Shown in pieces: positions 1 to 8,611 of a stretch of 42,819 nt of DNA; positions within the stretch are counted from its first letter, which is position 1; each line of letters starts with the position of its first letter. The translations under genes were made by a program, and so were the position numbers. The notes under the pieces are model-generated. The model saw nothing but the letters and a program-made list of their open reading frames with translations, did no database searches and was not told where the DNA came from. This stretch comes from an uncultured Clostridia bacterium. GTDB lineage: Bacteria > Bacillota > Clostridia > CALYAR01. The stretch lies in the NCBI GenBank assembly GCA_944393585.1, contig CALYAR010000010.1, forward strand, positions 1-42,819, in the 5' to 3' direction.

Positions 1-380
1 AACTGTTCCAGCGTTATGGATACTATTTGGAAAAAACCATTTCTCTCACCATGCCGGGAATCGATGGAATGGAGAAAATTTTATCGACTATGGAGAATTT
101 GCGTACCAATGGCGTTCCCGGTTTGGAAGTGAAGCAGGTAACGGATTATTGGAACCAGACCATCACTTCAGGAGGCAAAACAGAGCCGTTTGCTCAATAC
201 GACAAATCCAATGTTCTCAAATATGAACTCTCAGACGGCGTATCATGGTTTGTAGCGCGTCCGTCGGGAACAGAACCGAAGATAAAACTCTATTTTGGAA
301 CAATGGATCCGGAGCAAAATCTTGCCCAGGAGAAACTGGAGCGCCTGATTGATACGGTTTCCCAGGCGGTTAACCAATGA
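1..380 (+). CDS. Phosphoglucomutase/phosphomannomutase family protein, C-terminal fragment
   Basis: The reading frame is open from the window edge (frame 3) to TGA at 378-380, so only about the last 125 residues are present. Members of this family interconvert hexose 1-phosphates and 6-phosphates through a phosphoserine enzyme in the cytoplasm. The fragment carries the family's phosphate-binding signature RPSGTEPKIKLYF near the C-terminus (codons around 259-297). That version resembles the clostridial and Bacillus alpha-phosphoglucomutase type. The catalytic serine and metal-binding loops lie upstream of the window. Two hairpins follow the stop, so this looks like the last gene of its operon. 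The exact sugar specificity cannot be judged from this part. Confidence 0.85.
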   Translation, partial: LFQRYGYYLEKTISLTMPGIDGMEKILSTMENLRTNGVPGLEVKQVTDYWNQTITSGGKTEPFAQYDKSNVLKYELSDGVSWFVARPSGTEPKIKLYFGTMDPEQNLAQEKLERLIDTVSQAVNQ

Positions 381-382
381 AA

Positions 383-417
383 AAAATATCCCCTGCCCAG
401 CGGGCGGGGGATATTTT
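383..417. terminator. Hairpin terminator after the phosphohexomutase gene
   Basis: An inverted repeat pairs 383-393 (AAAATATCCCC) with 407-417 (GGGGATATTTT), with a small GCCC/GGGC inner stem. It begins 3 nt after the stop codon. The A/T ends let it work in both directions. Confidence 0.6.
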
Positions 418-424
418 AGCAGAA

Positions 425-454
425 AAAAGCCGCAAACAAGCGTTTGCGGCTTTT
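425..454. terminator. Bidirectional terminator between convergent genes
   Basis: A perfect 13-bp stem pairs 425-437 with 442-454 around an AAGC loop, with A and T runs on the two sides. It sits 8 nt beyond the stop of the minus-strand epimerase gene and serves the convergent pair. Confidence 0.85.
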
Positions 455-462
455 ATAAATAT

Positions 463-1428
463 TTATACCCACCAAAGCTCTTCTGCGCTGTCACAGATCA
501 GAAAGACAAAAAAAAAACGGATGGCTTTTTCCAATCCTTCCTCAGGACTCATGAGCGCATCTTCGTGCTCGATACTGACAGCGCCGTCATAGCCGCCGAT
601 CTTGAGTTCGCTGATGAAATCGCGCCACCAGCCTTCCGAATGGCCGTAACCAACCGTGCGGAAAATCCACGAACGGTTTTGAATGTCAGCCAGGCTCTTT
701 GTATCAAGAACCCCATTGACCTTGGTATTCTGCTCGTCAATTTTAGTATCCTTTGCATGGACGTGGTAAATGGCTCCGCGCAGTGCGCGCGCCGCTGCAA
801 TGGGATCCATACCCTGCCAGTATAAATGGCTGGGGTCAAAATTCGCTCCGATCGTGTCGCCGACGGCTGCGCGCAGGCGCAGCAGGGTCTCAGTATTGTA
901 GACCATAAAGCCGGGATGGAGCTCTAAGGCAATTTTGCGCACTCCATGTTTTTGCGCAAAGGCTGCTTCCTCTTTCCAGAAGGGAATGAGCTTTTCTTCC
1001 CACTGCCATTTCAGAAGTTCAGCATACTCAGTCGGCCAGGCGCAGGTGACCCAGTTAGAGTGGGTAGCCGTATCGCTGTCGCCGGCACAGCCGGAAAAGG
1101 TAATAACTGTGTCTACGCCCAGCTGTTCTGCCAGAAGGATGGAATTTTCCAAATCCTCTTTGGCTTCTCTGGCGATTTGCGGATTGGGATGAATCCCATT
1201 CCCATGCGTACTGAGGGCGCAGATAGACATATCATATTTTTGAAAAAGGGATTTTAATTCTTGGATTTTTTCCGGCTTTCCCAGATAATCCTTCGGGTCG
1301 CAGTGAGTCTTCCCCGGATTTCCGCCGGTAGGAAGCTCAATGCTGTGTACTCCGAGATTGTTTAAGTATTGAAGGCTTTCCTCCAGTGTTTTGTGGTATA
1401 AAACAACTGTTAAGACACTTAGTTTCAT
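463..1428 (-). CDS. Sugar phosphate isomerase/epimerase (xylose isomerase-like TIM barrel)
   Basis: A 321-residue cytoplasmic protein of the AP-endonuclease-2/xylose-isomerase-like TIM barrel family, whose members isomerise or epimerise sugars and inositols with a divalent metal. Segments that fit the metal site are ALELHPG, NFDPSHLYW, YHVHAKDTK and SIEHED, which supply Glu, Asp, His and Glu. The C-terminus ends in WWV, close to the WWA ending common in this group. The ATG at 1428 follows AGGAGG at good spacing. It lies 36 nt downstream of the Gfo/Idh dehydrogenase gene, a pairing typical of inositol or unusual-sugar catabolism. A run of ten A's at 508-517 near the 3' end stays in frame. The substrate is unknown. 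Confidence 0.85.
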   Translation of the reverse strand: MKLSVLTVVLYHKTLEESLQYLNNLGVHSIELPTGGNPGKTHCDPKDYLGKPEKIQELKSLFQKYDMSICALSTHGNGIHPNPQIAREAKEDLENSILLAEQLGVDTVITFSGCAGDSDTATHSNWVTCAWPTEYAELLKWQWEEKLIPFWKEEAAFAQKHGVRKIALELHPGFMVYNTETLLRLRAAVGDTIGANFDPSHLYWQGMDPIAAARALRGAIYHVHAKDTKIDEQNTKVNGVLDTKSLADIQNRSWIFRTVGYGHSEGWWRDFISELKIGGYDGAVSIEHEDALMSPEEGLEKAIRFFFVFLICDSAEELWWV

Positions 1429-1464
1429 CCTTCTGCCTCCTTTTTATTTCATGTATTATTTATT

Positions 1465-2556
1465 TTAGTCAAAGTATACCGGTTTGCCTGTCTTTGCGGA
1501 CTGATAAATCGCATCCAGTATTTGAGTGACGACATAGGCCTGTTCCGGAAGCACGCAGGGATCGGTGTCATTGTCAATGGCTTCGATCCACTGAACCGCT
1601 TCCACTAAAGCCGGATCAGCACTTGCCTTGCCGGAAAAATAAGCGACGCTTCCAGTTGCCATGCTGACTTCATTGACATATTGGCGGCCGTATTTGACTC
1701 CATTAAAGCGCAGTCCTTCATTTTTCATGTCGGCGCCTGCTTTTGTGCCGCAAAGCGTTGTGGAGGCCTCCTGAAAGTCCAAAATATTCAACGCCCAGCT
1801 GGATTCCAGCTCAATGGTCGCGCCGTTCTTCATTTTTATGAAACCAAACGCGGAGTCTTCTACGGTGTATTTTTCCGGATCCCAGTCGCCCCATAGGTTT
1901 CCGGTTTCTCTTTGGTCTCCCAGCTTTTTGAATACGCTTCCTACTACCATAGCCGGTTCGTAGTTATTCATCATCCAGAGCGTTAAATCCAGCGCATGGG
2001 TACCAATATCGATCAAAGGACCGCCGCCCTGTTCTTCTTCATTTAAAAATACGCCCCAGGTTGGCACGGCTCTTCTGCGGAGCGCGTTAGCGCGTGCAAA
2101 GTAGATTTCGCCAAGCTCACCGTCATCAATTGCACGCTTCAAAATCTGGGAGTTGATTCTCTGGCGGCTCTGGTAGCCGATGGTGAGTTTCTTTCCGGTG
2201 CGTTTTGCAGCGTCGAGCATTTTTTTTGCGTCTTCCGGCGTTTTTGCCATCGGCTTTTCACACATAACATGTTTGCCGGCTTCCAACGCGTCAACTGTAA
2301 TGAAGGAGTGCTCCCGGTTCGGGGTGAGAACGTGAACGATGTCAATGTCTTTATCGGCTAAAAGCTCTTTGTAATCGGTATAGACCTTAGCGTCCGGAGT
2401 ACCGTACTCTTTTGCCGCTTTTTCAGCTTTTTCGCGAACGATATCGCAGAATGCCACCATTTCTACATTGTCGATTTGTTTTAAGGAAGGCATGTGTTTG
2501 CCGTTGGCGATGCCGCCGCAGCCAATGATACCAATTTTGTGCATCTGTTTCGCCAT
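1465..2556 (-). CDS. Gfo/Idh/MocA family NAD(P)-dependent oxidoreductase
   Basis: A 363-residue dehydrogenase. The N-terminal Rossmann fold shows the dinucleotide motif IGCGGIA (about residues 11-17), and the family's EKP motif sits at 100-102, where the lysine acts in catalysis. The C-terminal alpha/beta domain contains GGGPLIDIGTHALDL, whose Asp and His fit the catalytic pair of inositol and sugar dehydrogenases. A ribosome binding site (AAGGAG) precedes the ATG at 2556. It lies between the LacI regulator (85 nt upstream) and the sugar isomerase/epimerase, so the three probably share a transcript and oxidise a sugar or cyclitol. The N-terminus has no signal sequence, so the protein is cytoplasmic. 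The substrate cannot be named from sequence. Confidence 0.88.
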   Translation of the reverse strand: MAKQMHKIGIIGCGGIANGKHMPSLKQIDNVEMVAFCDIVREKAEKAAKEYGTPDAKVYTDYKELLADKDIDIVHVLTPNREHSFITVDALEAGKHVMCEKPMAKTPEDAKKMLDAAKRTGKKLTIGYQSRQRINSQILKRAIDDGELGEIYFARANALRRRAVPTWGVFLNEEEQGGGPLIDIGTHALDLTLWMMNNYEPAMVVGSVFKKLGDQRETGNLWGDWDPEKYTVEDSAFGFIKMKNGATIELESSWALNILDFQEASTTLCGTKAGADMKNEGLRFNGVKYGRQYVNEVSMATGSVAYFSGKASADPALVEAVQWIEAIDNDTDPCVLPEQAYVVTQILDAIYQSAKTGKPVYFD

Positions 2557-2641
2557 ACTAAAATCTCCTTTTCATATTTTAATATTTGAATTGCAGAGCT
2601 GATTTTCAAAAGGGGATTAGCACTGCAATTTTCAGCTTATT

Positions 2642-3640
2642 TTAACGAGTGGAGTCCCGCAGGATAATCTCGTGGGGCAAAATGACTTTTCTTTGCGGGA
2701 TATCCTTTCCTTCAATTTGATCAATCAATAAGTTCATTGCCACTTCTCCCAGTTCAGCCCTCGGCTGGCCAACGGTAGAGAGCTGCGGCCGCATGTAGCG
2801 GGAGATGTTGTTATTGTCAAATCCAATAATTCCAAGCTCCTGCGGAATCTGAATGCCGCGGTCAAGGCAAGTCTGCAATACCCCGGCGGCCATATTATCG
2901 GAAATAGCAAAAACGGCATCAGGCAATTTTCCTTGATCCAACAAGGCTGAAATTGCTGCCGCACCGGAGGTAAAACCATAGTCGCCGTAGATCATCATCG
3001 AGGGATCAATGGAAATTCCATAATCCTTCAAAGCGTCTAAATACCCCTTTTCCCGAAGCGCAGTGCTAAGAAAGCCATTGGCAACGCTGAGCATTGCGAT
3101 GTTTCGGTACCCCTTTCCCAACAGGACACAGATTGCGTCATAGGCAGCTTGATAATCATCAATGGAGACGTAAGGCATCGTTTGGTGCTGAAGATAACCG
3201 GTACAGGTTACCATAGGAAACCGTTTTTCCAAATCCAATATATTTGTTTCATTAATAAAACTGCCGGCAAAAATGATTCCGTCTACTTGACGGTTTAACA
3301 GCATATCCAGATAATTTCGCTCCGATTCCTCTTTGGCATTGGTCATGCAGATCAATAATTTATAGCCCCGCTCATTTGCAATTCGTTCCATGCCGCGGAT
3401 AACCTTGGAAAAAAAAGCATTGGCAAGCGTTTGCAGTATAACCAACACGGTCCGCGTCTGATTGAGCCGCAGATTTCGTCCCAGCACATTGGGGGAATAA
3501 TCGGTTTGCGCAATTACCTTCCGAACCTTTTGTTTCGTTTTTTCGCTGACCGCGGGACTGTTATTTAACGTTCTGGAAACTGTCGCAATGGACACACCTG
3601 CGAGCTTGGCTATTTCTTTAATGGTGGCTATTCCAATCAC
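2642..3640 (-). CDS. LacI-family transcriptional regulator
   Basis: A DNA-binding repressor of 332 residues at most. The N-terminal helix-turn-helix reads TIKEIAKLAGVSIATVSRTL with the LacI hinge after it, followed by a periplasmic-binding-protein-like ligand domain (about 65-330) ending in ILRDSTR. The frame opens at GTG 3640, but no Shine-Dalgarno precedes that codon. Instead GAGGTGAT overlaps the GTG and lies 8 nt before an in-frame ATA at 3629-3631. That ATA aligns with the usual family start, MATIK. The true start may therefore be ATA, which would give 329 residues. A strong promoter with an operator on its start site suggests autoregulation. It probably controls the downstream dehydrogenase and isomerase and perhaps the divergent dehydrogenase. 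Confidence 0.9.
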   Translation of the reverse strand: MIGIATIKEIAKLAGVSIATVSRTLNNSPAVSEKTKQKVRKVIAQTDYSPNVLGRNLRLNQTRTVLVILQTLANAFFSKVIRGMERIANERGYKLLICMTNAKEESERNYLDMLLNRQVDGIIFAGSFINETNILDLEKRFPMVTCTGYLQHQTMPYVSIDDYQAAYDAICVLLGKGYRNIAMLSVANGFLSTALREKGYLDALKDYGISIDPSMMIYGDYGFTSGAAAISALLDQGKLPDAVFAISDNMAAGVLQTCLDRGIQIPQELGIIGFDNNNISRYMRPQLSTVGQPRAELGEVAMNLLIDQIEGKDIPQRKVILPHEIILRDSTR

Positions 3641-3654
3641 CTCATAAGATATTC

Positions 3655-3668
3655 TGTAATCGTTTACA
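3655..3668. promoter_or_regulatory. CG-centred operator (LacI-family or cre-type)
   Basis: The near-palindrome TGTAATCGTTTACA has the central CG typical of LacI/GalR operators and also fits the CcpA cre consensus TGWAANCGNTNWCA. It starts 6 bp downstream of the LacI gene's -10 box, covering roughly +1 to +14. It is well placed to block transcription of the regulator itself. Confidence 0.65.
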
Positions 3669-3674
3669 TATTTG

Positions 3675-3703
3675 AGTATAGCATTGAAGATTTAGACTGT
3701 CAA
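3675..3703 (-). promoter_or_regulatory. Sigma-A promoter of the LacI regulator operon
   Basis: On the minus strand, TTGACA (3698-3703) is separated by 17 bp from TATACT (3675-3680), with an extended TGC before the -10. It is a near-consensus promoter directly followed by the operator. Confidence 0.85.
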
Positions 3704-3761
3704 TAACTCCTGAAAAAAATTAAGGTAAGTTCCACAAGAAATATTGGGAAGCAAGTTTGGC

Positions 3762-3790
3762 TTGACGAAGGATCAAATGCGGGATAAGAT
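3762..3790 (+). promoter_or_regulatory. Sigma-A promoter of the short-chain dehydrogenase gene
   Basis: TTGACG (3762-3767), a 17-bp spacer and TAAGAT (3785-3790). Transcription would begin near 3797, which argues against the in-frame ATG at 3797 as a start and for the ATG at 3836. Confidence 0.75.
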
Positions 3791-3835
3791 ACTAATATGG
3801 GAATTCCATTTAAAAAGAAAGGGAGCGGACACAAA

Positions 3836-4612
3836 ATGGGAATTATGGAAAAAATGAGACTGGACGGAAAGGCATCATTTGTAACCGGCGGGGCGAGAGG
3901 GATTGGGAGACAAATTGCCGTCGCGCTGGCGGAAGCGGGAAGCGATGTCGCATTGGTGGATATTGACATTGCAGAAGCAAAAAAGACGGCCAGAGAAATT
4001 GCAGAGCAAACGGGGGTAAAAACCATTGCGATCCAAACGGATGTAACAAAGCCGGAGGAAGTCAATTCCATGATGGAGACGATTGTGCAAACGTTTGGCA
4101 AATTGGATGCGGCCTTCTGCAATGCCGGAATCTGTATGAACATCCCCTGCGAGGAAATGACCTTAGAGCAGTGGAGGAAAGTCATTGACATCAATTTAAC
4201 CGGCGTTTTCTTAACTGCACAGGCAGCTGCAAAGCAAATGCTTCAGCAGGGGTATGGATCAATTGTCAATACGGCTTCCATGTCAGGCCACATTGTCAAT
4301 GTGCCGCAGCCCCAGTGCTCCTATAATGCGTCCAAGGCCGGCGTCATCCAGCTGACTAAATCCATGGCAGTTGAATTTGCCCGGCGCGGCGTTCGTGTGA
4401 ACTCGATCAGTCCGGGATATATGGGGACAGAGCTTACGTTAAATTCGCCCAGCTTAAAGCCGCTGATTGAGCAGTGGAATGCCATGGCGCCGATGGGCCG
4501 GATGGGACGGCCGGAGGAACTGCAGTCCATTGCAGTATATTTGGCCGGAGACACCAGCAGCTTTACAACGGGAGCAGATTTTGTGATCGACGGAGCGTTC
4601 ACCTGCTTTTAA
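3836..4612 (+). CDS. Short-chain dehydrogenase/reductase (SDR), classical type
   Basis: A 258-residue NAD(P)-dependent oxidoreductase. It shows the cofactor motif TGGARGIG (residues 17-24), the structural NAG motif (FCNAGI) and the catalytic YxxxK (Y163, K167), with the serine of NTASMSG upstream. Length and the C-terminal DGAFTCF segment fit classical SDRs of the glucose/sorbitol/3-oxoacyl type. The ATG at 3836 follows GGGAG at 10 nt. An in-frame ATG at 3797 would be nearly leaderless given the promoter. The gene is divergent from the LacI operon and may be part of the same sugar pathway, as a second oxidation step. That link is inference from position. Confidence 0.88.
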   Translation: MGIMEKMRLDGKASFVTGGARGIGRQIAVALAEAGSDVALVDIDIAEAKKTAREIAEQTGVKTIAIQTDVTKPEEVNSMMETIVQTFGKLDAAFCNAGICMNIPCEEMTLEQWRKVIDINLTGVFLTAQAAAKQMLQQGYGSIVNTASMSGHIVNVPQPQCSYNASKAGVIQLTKSMAVEFARRGVRVNSISPGYMGTELTLNSPSLKPLIEQWNAMAPMGRMGRPEELQSIAVYLAGDTSSFTTGADFVIDGAFTCF

Positions 4613-4618
4613 TAAAAA

Positions 4619-4677
4619 AAGCCTCAGCAATCGAATTGGTTATCGCGATGCAAAATACCATTGGATTGCTGAGGCTT
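4619..4677. terminator. Bidirectional terminator between SDR gene and rarA
   Basis: A 14-bp perfect stem (4619-4632 with 4664-4677) closes a partly paired 31-nt interior. An A run precedes it and a T-rich stretch follows. It serves the two convergent genes. Confidence 0.85.
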
Positions 4678-4689
4678 GTTTTGATTGGA

Positions 4690-5970
4690 TCACGATTCTT
4701 TGCCGGCCTTTCCCTTCATCCAGTCAAGATAGGCTTTCGAGGCCTGTTCCATTTTATTTTCTCCCGGTACATAATAGACCGCATCCTTTAACGCGTCGGG
4801 AAGGTACTGCTGTTCTACCCAGCGCCGGGGAAAATCATGTGGGTATTGATAAAACTGGCCCTTGTTGGGATTGTCCTCCCCGTCAAAATGCTTATTCTGC
4901 AGGGTGCGCGGAATCGGGCCGCTTTTGCCGCTGCGGATATCTTCCAGTGCCCGGTCAATTCCGACATAGGCTGAATTGGATTTGGGGCTGTTTGCAACCA
5001 GTACCACGGCGTCGGCCAAGGGTATTCTTGCTTCCGGCAAGCCAACTTGCAGAGCCGCGTCAACTGCCGCTTTGACAATCGGGATAATCATGGGATAGGC
5101 CAGCCCTACGTCTTCACAGGCGCAGACCATCAAGCGCCGGCAGGCAGAGGGAAGGTCGCCGGCTTCCAAAAGCCGGGCCAAATAATGAAGGGCCGCATTG
5201 GCATCCGAACCGCGCATGGATTTTTGATAAGCGGATACAATGTCATAGTGTTCGTCGCCTTCGCGGTCATAGCGCATGGCACTCCGCTGAGCGAGCTGAC
5301 CGGCCTGGTCGCGTGTGATCCGGACTACGCCGTTTTCCCGCCGGGCAGACAGATAGCACAATTCCGCTGCATTTAAGGATTTGCGTACATCGCCGCCGCA
5401 TGCGGAGGCGATATGGGGGAGAACCCCTTCTTCCAGTTCTATTGTTTCTCCGTTTTCTTCACCCAAAATGCGAAATGCCCGTTCCAATGCCTGCTCCACA
5501 TCGGCTGGTTCAACCGACTTGAATTCAAACACGGTGCAGCGGCTCAAAATAGCATTGTAGATATAGAAATAAGGGTTTTCCGTTGTGCTGGCAATTAAAG
5601 TAATTTTCCCGTTTTCTATAAATTCCAGCAGGGATTGCTGCTGCTTTTTATTAAAGTTCTGAATTTCATCCAAATACAGTAGAACGCCGTTCATGCTCAT
5701 GAAGCTGTCCAGTTCCTTGATAATGTCCTTAATATCGGCTGTAGACGCATTTGTGGCATTGAGCCGGTAGAGGCGTTTGCCTGTATCCTGTGCAATAATT
5801 CCCGCGACTGTAGTTTTGCCTGTACCGCTGGGGCCATAAAAAATCATATTCGGAATGTTTTTGGAATCGATGATGGTACGAAGAATCTTCCCCTCATCCA
5901 AAAGATGGTGTTGTCCCACTACGTCGGAAAGGACTTTCGGACGCAGACGGTCTGCCAACGGTGTAGCCAT
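4690..5970 (-). CDS. rarA: Replication-associated recombination protein A (AAA+ ATPase)
   Basis: A 426-residue cytoplasmic AAA+ ATPase of the RarA/MgsA/WRNIP1 family, related to clamp-loader subunits, which acts at stalled replication forks. The N-terminus PLADRLRPK is typical. Walker A is GPSGTGKT (46-53), Walker B is LYLDE (about 94-98), and the sensor-1 region reads STTENPYF. The C-terminal part carries the family's tetramerisation region, with the motif YVGIDRALED. The frame extends upstream to 6069, but that extension overlaps the TPR gene and a terminator. The ATG at 5970 has AGGAGG at good spacing and is chosen. It is probably transcribed on its own, since a hairpin separates it from the upstream TPR gene. 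Confidence 0.93.
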   Translation of the reverse strand: MATPLADRLRPKVLSDVVGQHHLLDEGKILRTIIDSKNIPNMIFYGPSGTGKTTVAGIIAQDTGKRLYRLNATNASTADIKDIIKELDSFMSMNGVLLYLDEIQNFNKKQQQSLLEFIENGKITLIASTTENPYFYIYNAILSRCTVFEFKSVEPADVEQALERAFRILGEENGETIELEEGVLPHIASACGGDVRKSLNAAELCYLSARRENGVVRITRDQAGQLAQRSAMRYDREGDEHYDIVSAYQKSMRGSDANAALHYLARLLEAGDLPSACRRLMVCACEDVGLAYPMIIPIVKAAVDAALQVGLPEARIPLADAVVLVANSPKSNSAYVGIDRALEDIRSGKSGPIPRTLQNKHFDGEDNPNKGQFYQYPHDFPRRWVEQQYLPDALKDAVYYVPGENKMEQASKAYLDWMKGKAGKES

Positions 5971-6011
5971 GAATGGGCCTCCTTTGATCTTGAGAATTCT
6001 GTCTTTCCGCT

Positions 6012-6053
6012 GCAAAACAGGGAAGGGACGCTTTTCATCCGCATACCCTTCCC
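6012..6053 (-). terminator. Terminator or attenuator between the TPR gene and rarA
   Basis: GGGAAGGG and CCCTTCCC (6046-6053 and 6020-6027) form a perfect 8-bp stem around an 18-nt loop. On the minus strand TGTTTT follows. It starts just past the TPR gene's stop codon region. Confidence 0.6.
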
Positions 6054-6061
6054 AGCTGCTA

Positions 6062-7081
6062 TTATTCATCCAAAGGATTATATCCTGTTACTTTCTTTTT
6101 CCGCGGCGGCGCGGGGGTTTCTTCCTGTTCTTTTTCCGCAGCGTCCTGCGGTGCTTCCAGGCGGTCCCGTTTGGTAAAGTCACGGTCATTTGTTTGCGTG
6201 ACTTCGACGATAAATTCATTTTCCGGGTTTGGAACTTTGATATAGTCATCCGGATTTTTTCCTAATGGTACGCAGACTTCGCGGATCAGTGCATTCATTG
6301 CAGAAAATGGGATAGTGGTCATAAAATGCCGGGGACAATCCTGTGCTTTCATGAGATACTCCAGCGCCAATTCGTAGTTTCCCAATTTGTTTTCCACCTG
6401 AGCAGCATGATAGAATTTTTCTGCCTGCATTTTGTTGTTTCTTTCCATTTCCTGATCGCAAAGTTCTTTGGCAGCTTTATAGTTGCCCACATTATAATAA
6501 GCCTGAATGAGATTATCTACGATGACATAATCCGATGAGTTATAATCATAGGCTTCTTTGCAGAAATTAAGCGCCTCTTCGCGCGTGTCGGCGAGAATTT
6601 TGTAGTAGCCAAGCGTTCCATACACACTTGTGGACTTATAATCCTCAAAAACCTCTTCCATGAGCTCCTTTGCTTCCTGGAAGCGTTTGGTCCGGTACAT
6701 GAGCAGGGAGAGGTTCTGCCGCGTCATCATAAGTTCCTGTTTTTTCAGGCGGCTGCGGTCTTTTAACAAGCGATTTAACACATATTCGCTTCGCTGCGTA
6801 TTGCCCATGCGCATGAGGTAATAGGCGTAAGTAATTGCCGCGTTCGGCGGATATTTTTTCCGTTTGTAGGAACGTTCAAACCACTTAACGCATCCTACTT
6901 CGTCGCCTTGACCATATTTTCGTGTTGCCATAACCATACAGAAGGTAGGATAAAGCACGTAAAGCAAAATAATCAAAATAGCCAAGCAGACCGCCATAAC
7001 GCCGAGCGGACCGAAAAACCACCATGCGGCAAACGTCACAACAAGGGAAAGCAATAAAAACAACCAGACATTTTTTTTCAT
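6062..7081 (-). CDS. Membrane-anchored tetratricopeptide repeat protein
   Basis: A 339-residue protein with two hydrophobic segments at the N-terminus (about 5-23 and 26-48), followed by a basic residue-rich turn and a long helical region. That region has repeated TPR-like units (for example ANAAITYAYYLMRMG-like, YGTLGYYKILADT and YYNVGNYKAAKELCD), ending near residue 260. The tail is charged and proline-rich (TPAPPRKKKV). TPR domains mediate protein contacts, and the anchor places this one on the cytoplasmic face. A ribosome binding site, GAGGAG, precedes the ATG at 7081. It lies between asnS and rarA, neither of which suggests a function. I do not recognise a named family. Confidence 0.75.
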   Translation of the reverse strand: MKKNVWLFLLLSLVVTFAAWWFFGPLGVMAVCLAILIILLYVLYPTFCMVMATRKYGQGDEVGCVKWFERSYKRKKYPPNAAITYAYYLMRMGNTQRSEYVLNRLLKDRSRLKKQELMMTRQNLSLLMYRTKRFQEAKELMEEVFEDYKSTSVYGTLGYYKILADTREEALNFCKEAYDYNSSDYVIVDNLIQAYYNVGNYKAAKELCDQEMERNNKMQAEKFYHAAQVENKLGNYELALEYLMKAQDCPRHFMTTIPFSAMNALIREVCVPLGKNPDDYIKVPNPENEFIVEVTQTNDRDFTKRDRLEAPQDAAEKEQEETPAPPRKKKVTGYNPLDE

Positions 7082-7134
7082 ATTGTAATCTCCTCTTTGT
7101 TTTCGGAAATCTCTTCGAAAAGATGTTCCGCTTT

Positions 7135-7174
7135 GTCAAACAAACCGCCGCACCAAGGACGGCGCGCCGGTTTG
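7135..7174 (-). terminator. Possible terminator of the asnA-asnS operon
   Basis: CAAACCG (7141-7147) pairs with CGGTTTG (7168-7174), with GC-rich interior pairing that is imperfect. On the minus strand TTTGAC follows. The U-tract is weak. Confidence 0.4.
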
Positions 7175-7185
7175 ATCGGTTTTCG

Positions 7186-8580
7186 TTAAAATTCTGCGCT
7201 ACCAACCGTACGCGGATAAGGGATGACGTCCCGGATGTTGCTCATGCCTGTCAAATACATAATCAGGCGTTCAAAGCCCAGGCCATATCCTGCGTGCTTG
7301 CATCCGCCATAGCGGCGCAGGTCAAGATACCACCAATAATCCTCTTCCTTTAAGCCAAGCTCTTCCATACGCTTCTGCAGAAGATCGAGCCTTTCCTCAC
7401 GCTGGCTGCCCCCGATGATCTCACCGACGCCGGGCGCTAACAGATCCATTGCGGCTACGGTTTTTCCATCGTCATTAAGACGCATATAGAAAGATTTGAT
7501 GTCTTTGGGATAATCCGTCACAAAGACCGGCTTTCCAAAGATTTTTTCAGTCAGATACCTTTCGTGCTCCGTCTGCAGGTCGCAGCCCCATTCCACCTTA
7601 AACTGGAACTCCTCGTTGTGTGGCTTTAAAAGCTCTACTGCTTCGGTATATGTGACGTGGCCGAATTCGCTGTTTACCAGATTGTTTAAACGATCCATCA
7701 GCCCTTTGTCGATAAAGGTTCCGAAAAAGTTCATTTCTTCCGGCGCATTTTCCAGACAATAGGAGATAACATATTTAATCATATCTTCCGCCAGAGCCAT
7801 GTCGTCGTTGAGATCAGCAAAGGCAATCTCCGGTTCAATCTGCCAGAATTCAGCCGCGTGGCGCTGGGTGTTGGAATTTTCCGCACGGAAAGTCGGCCCG
7901 AATGTATAGATATTTCGGAAAGCCAGGGCATATGTTTCCCCTTCCAGCTGCCCGCTGACCGTCAAATTTGCACTGCGGCCGAAAAAGTCCTTCTTATAGT
8001 CGACCGAGCCGTCCTCGCATTTGGGCGGATTGCTTAAATCCAGCGTCGTGACCCGGAACATTTCACCCGCGCCTTCGCAGTCGCTGCCTGTAATGAGCGG
8101 TGTGTTGACGTAAACGAAATTTCTTTCGTTAAAGAACTTGTGAAGAGCAAAAGCCGCCAGGCTCCGGATACGGAAAACGGCCGAAAAAGTGTTGGTACGC
8201 GGGCGCAGATGGGCGATTTCACGCAGAAATTCATAAGAATGCCGTTTTTTCTGCAGAGGATAATCCGGGGTAGAAGACCCTTCTACAACAATCTCAGCCG
8301 CTTTTAATTCGAACGGCTGTTTTGCTTCTGGGGTTAATTCCAGGACCCCTTTTGCTGAAATTGCGGATCCAATGTTTAATTTTGCTATTTCTGCGAAATT
8401 GGAAAGCTTGCCGTCTTCCAATACAATTTGAATATTTTTGAAGAACGTACCGTCATTTAATTCAATAAACCCGAAATTTTTTGAAACACGGATGTTCCGA
8501 ATCCATCCGGATATACAGATTTCTTTTCCGCCGAAATCAGCTGCGCTGCGGTACAATTGTTTGACAATTACCTGTTCCAT
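7186..8580 (-). CDS. asnS: Asparagine--tRNA ligase
   Basis: A 464-residue class IIb aminoacyl-tRNA synthetase that charges tRNA-Asn. The N-terminal OB-fold anticodon-binding domain (about 1-110, with [19 protein letters not shown]) is followed by the class II core. Motif 2 is [16 protein letters not shown], and motif 3 contains [10 protein letters not shown]. The ending [14 protein letters not shown] is diagnostic for AsnS rather than AspS. The frame opens at 8607, but the ATG at 8580 has AGGAGG 10 nt before it and matches the family N-terminus. It lies 31 nt downstream of asnA, so asparagine synthesis and its charging are co-transcribed. The presence of AsnS means that Asn-tRNA need not be made by amidation. 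Confidence 0.95.
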   Translation of the reverse strand: MEQVIVKQLYRSAADFGGKEICISGWIRNIRVSKNFGFIELNDGTFFKNIQIVLEDGKLSNFAEIAKLNIGSAISAKGVLELTPEAKQPFELKAAEIVVEGSSTPDYPLQKKRHSYEFLREIAHLRPRTNTFSAVFRIRSLAAFALHKFFNERNFVYVNTPLITGSDCEGAGEMFRVTTLDLSNPPKCEDGSVDYKKDFFGRSANLTVSGQLEGETYALAFRNIYTFGPTFRAENSNTQRHAAEFWQIEPEIAFADLNDDMALAEDMIKYVISYCLENAPEEMNFFGTFIDKGLMDRLNNLVNSEFGHVTYTEAVELLKPHNEEFQFKVEWGCDLQTEHERYLTEKIFGKPVFVTDYPKDIKSFYMRLNDDGKTVAAMDLLAPGVGEIIGGSQREERLDLLQKRMEELGLKEEDYWWYLDLRRYGGCKHAGYGLGFERLIMYLTGMSNIRDVIPYPRTVGSAEF

Positions 8581-8611
8581 TGTTTTCTGTCCTCCTATAT
8601 TTATCATTGCC

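Noticed and set aside
508-517. A run of ten A's near the 3' end of the epimerase gene, possibly a frameshift
   Set aside because: The frame continues through it to a family-like WWV end, so no shift is needed.
349-825. 158-codon plus-strand open frame
   Set aside because: It runs antisense to the epimerase gene and through two terminators. Its protein is of low complexity and has no start signal.
2557-2641. Inverted repeat AGCTGA/TCAGCT between the LacI and Gfo/Idh genes, as a terminator or operator
   Set aside because: The paired arms are only six bases and there is no T run, so it is not supported.
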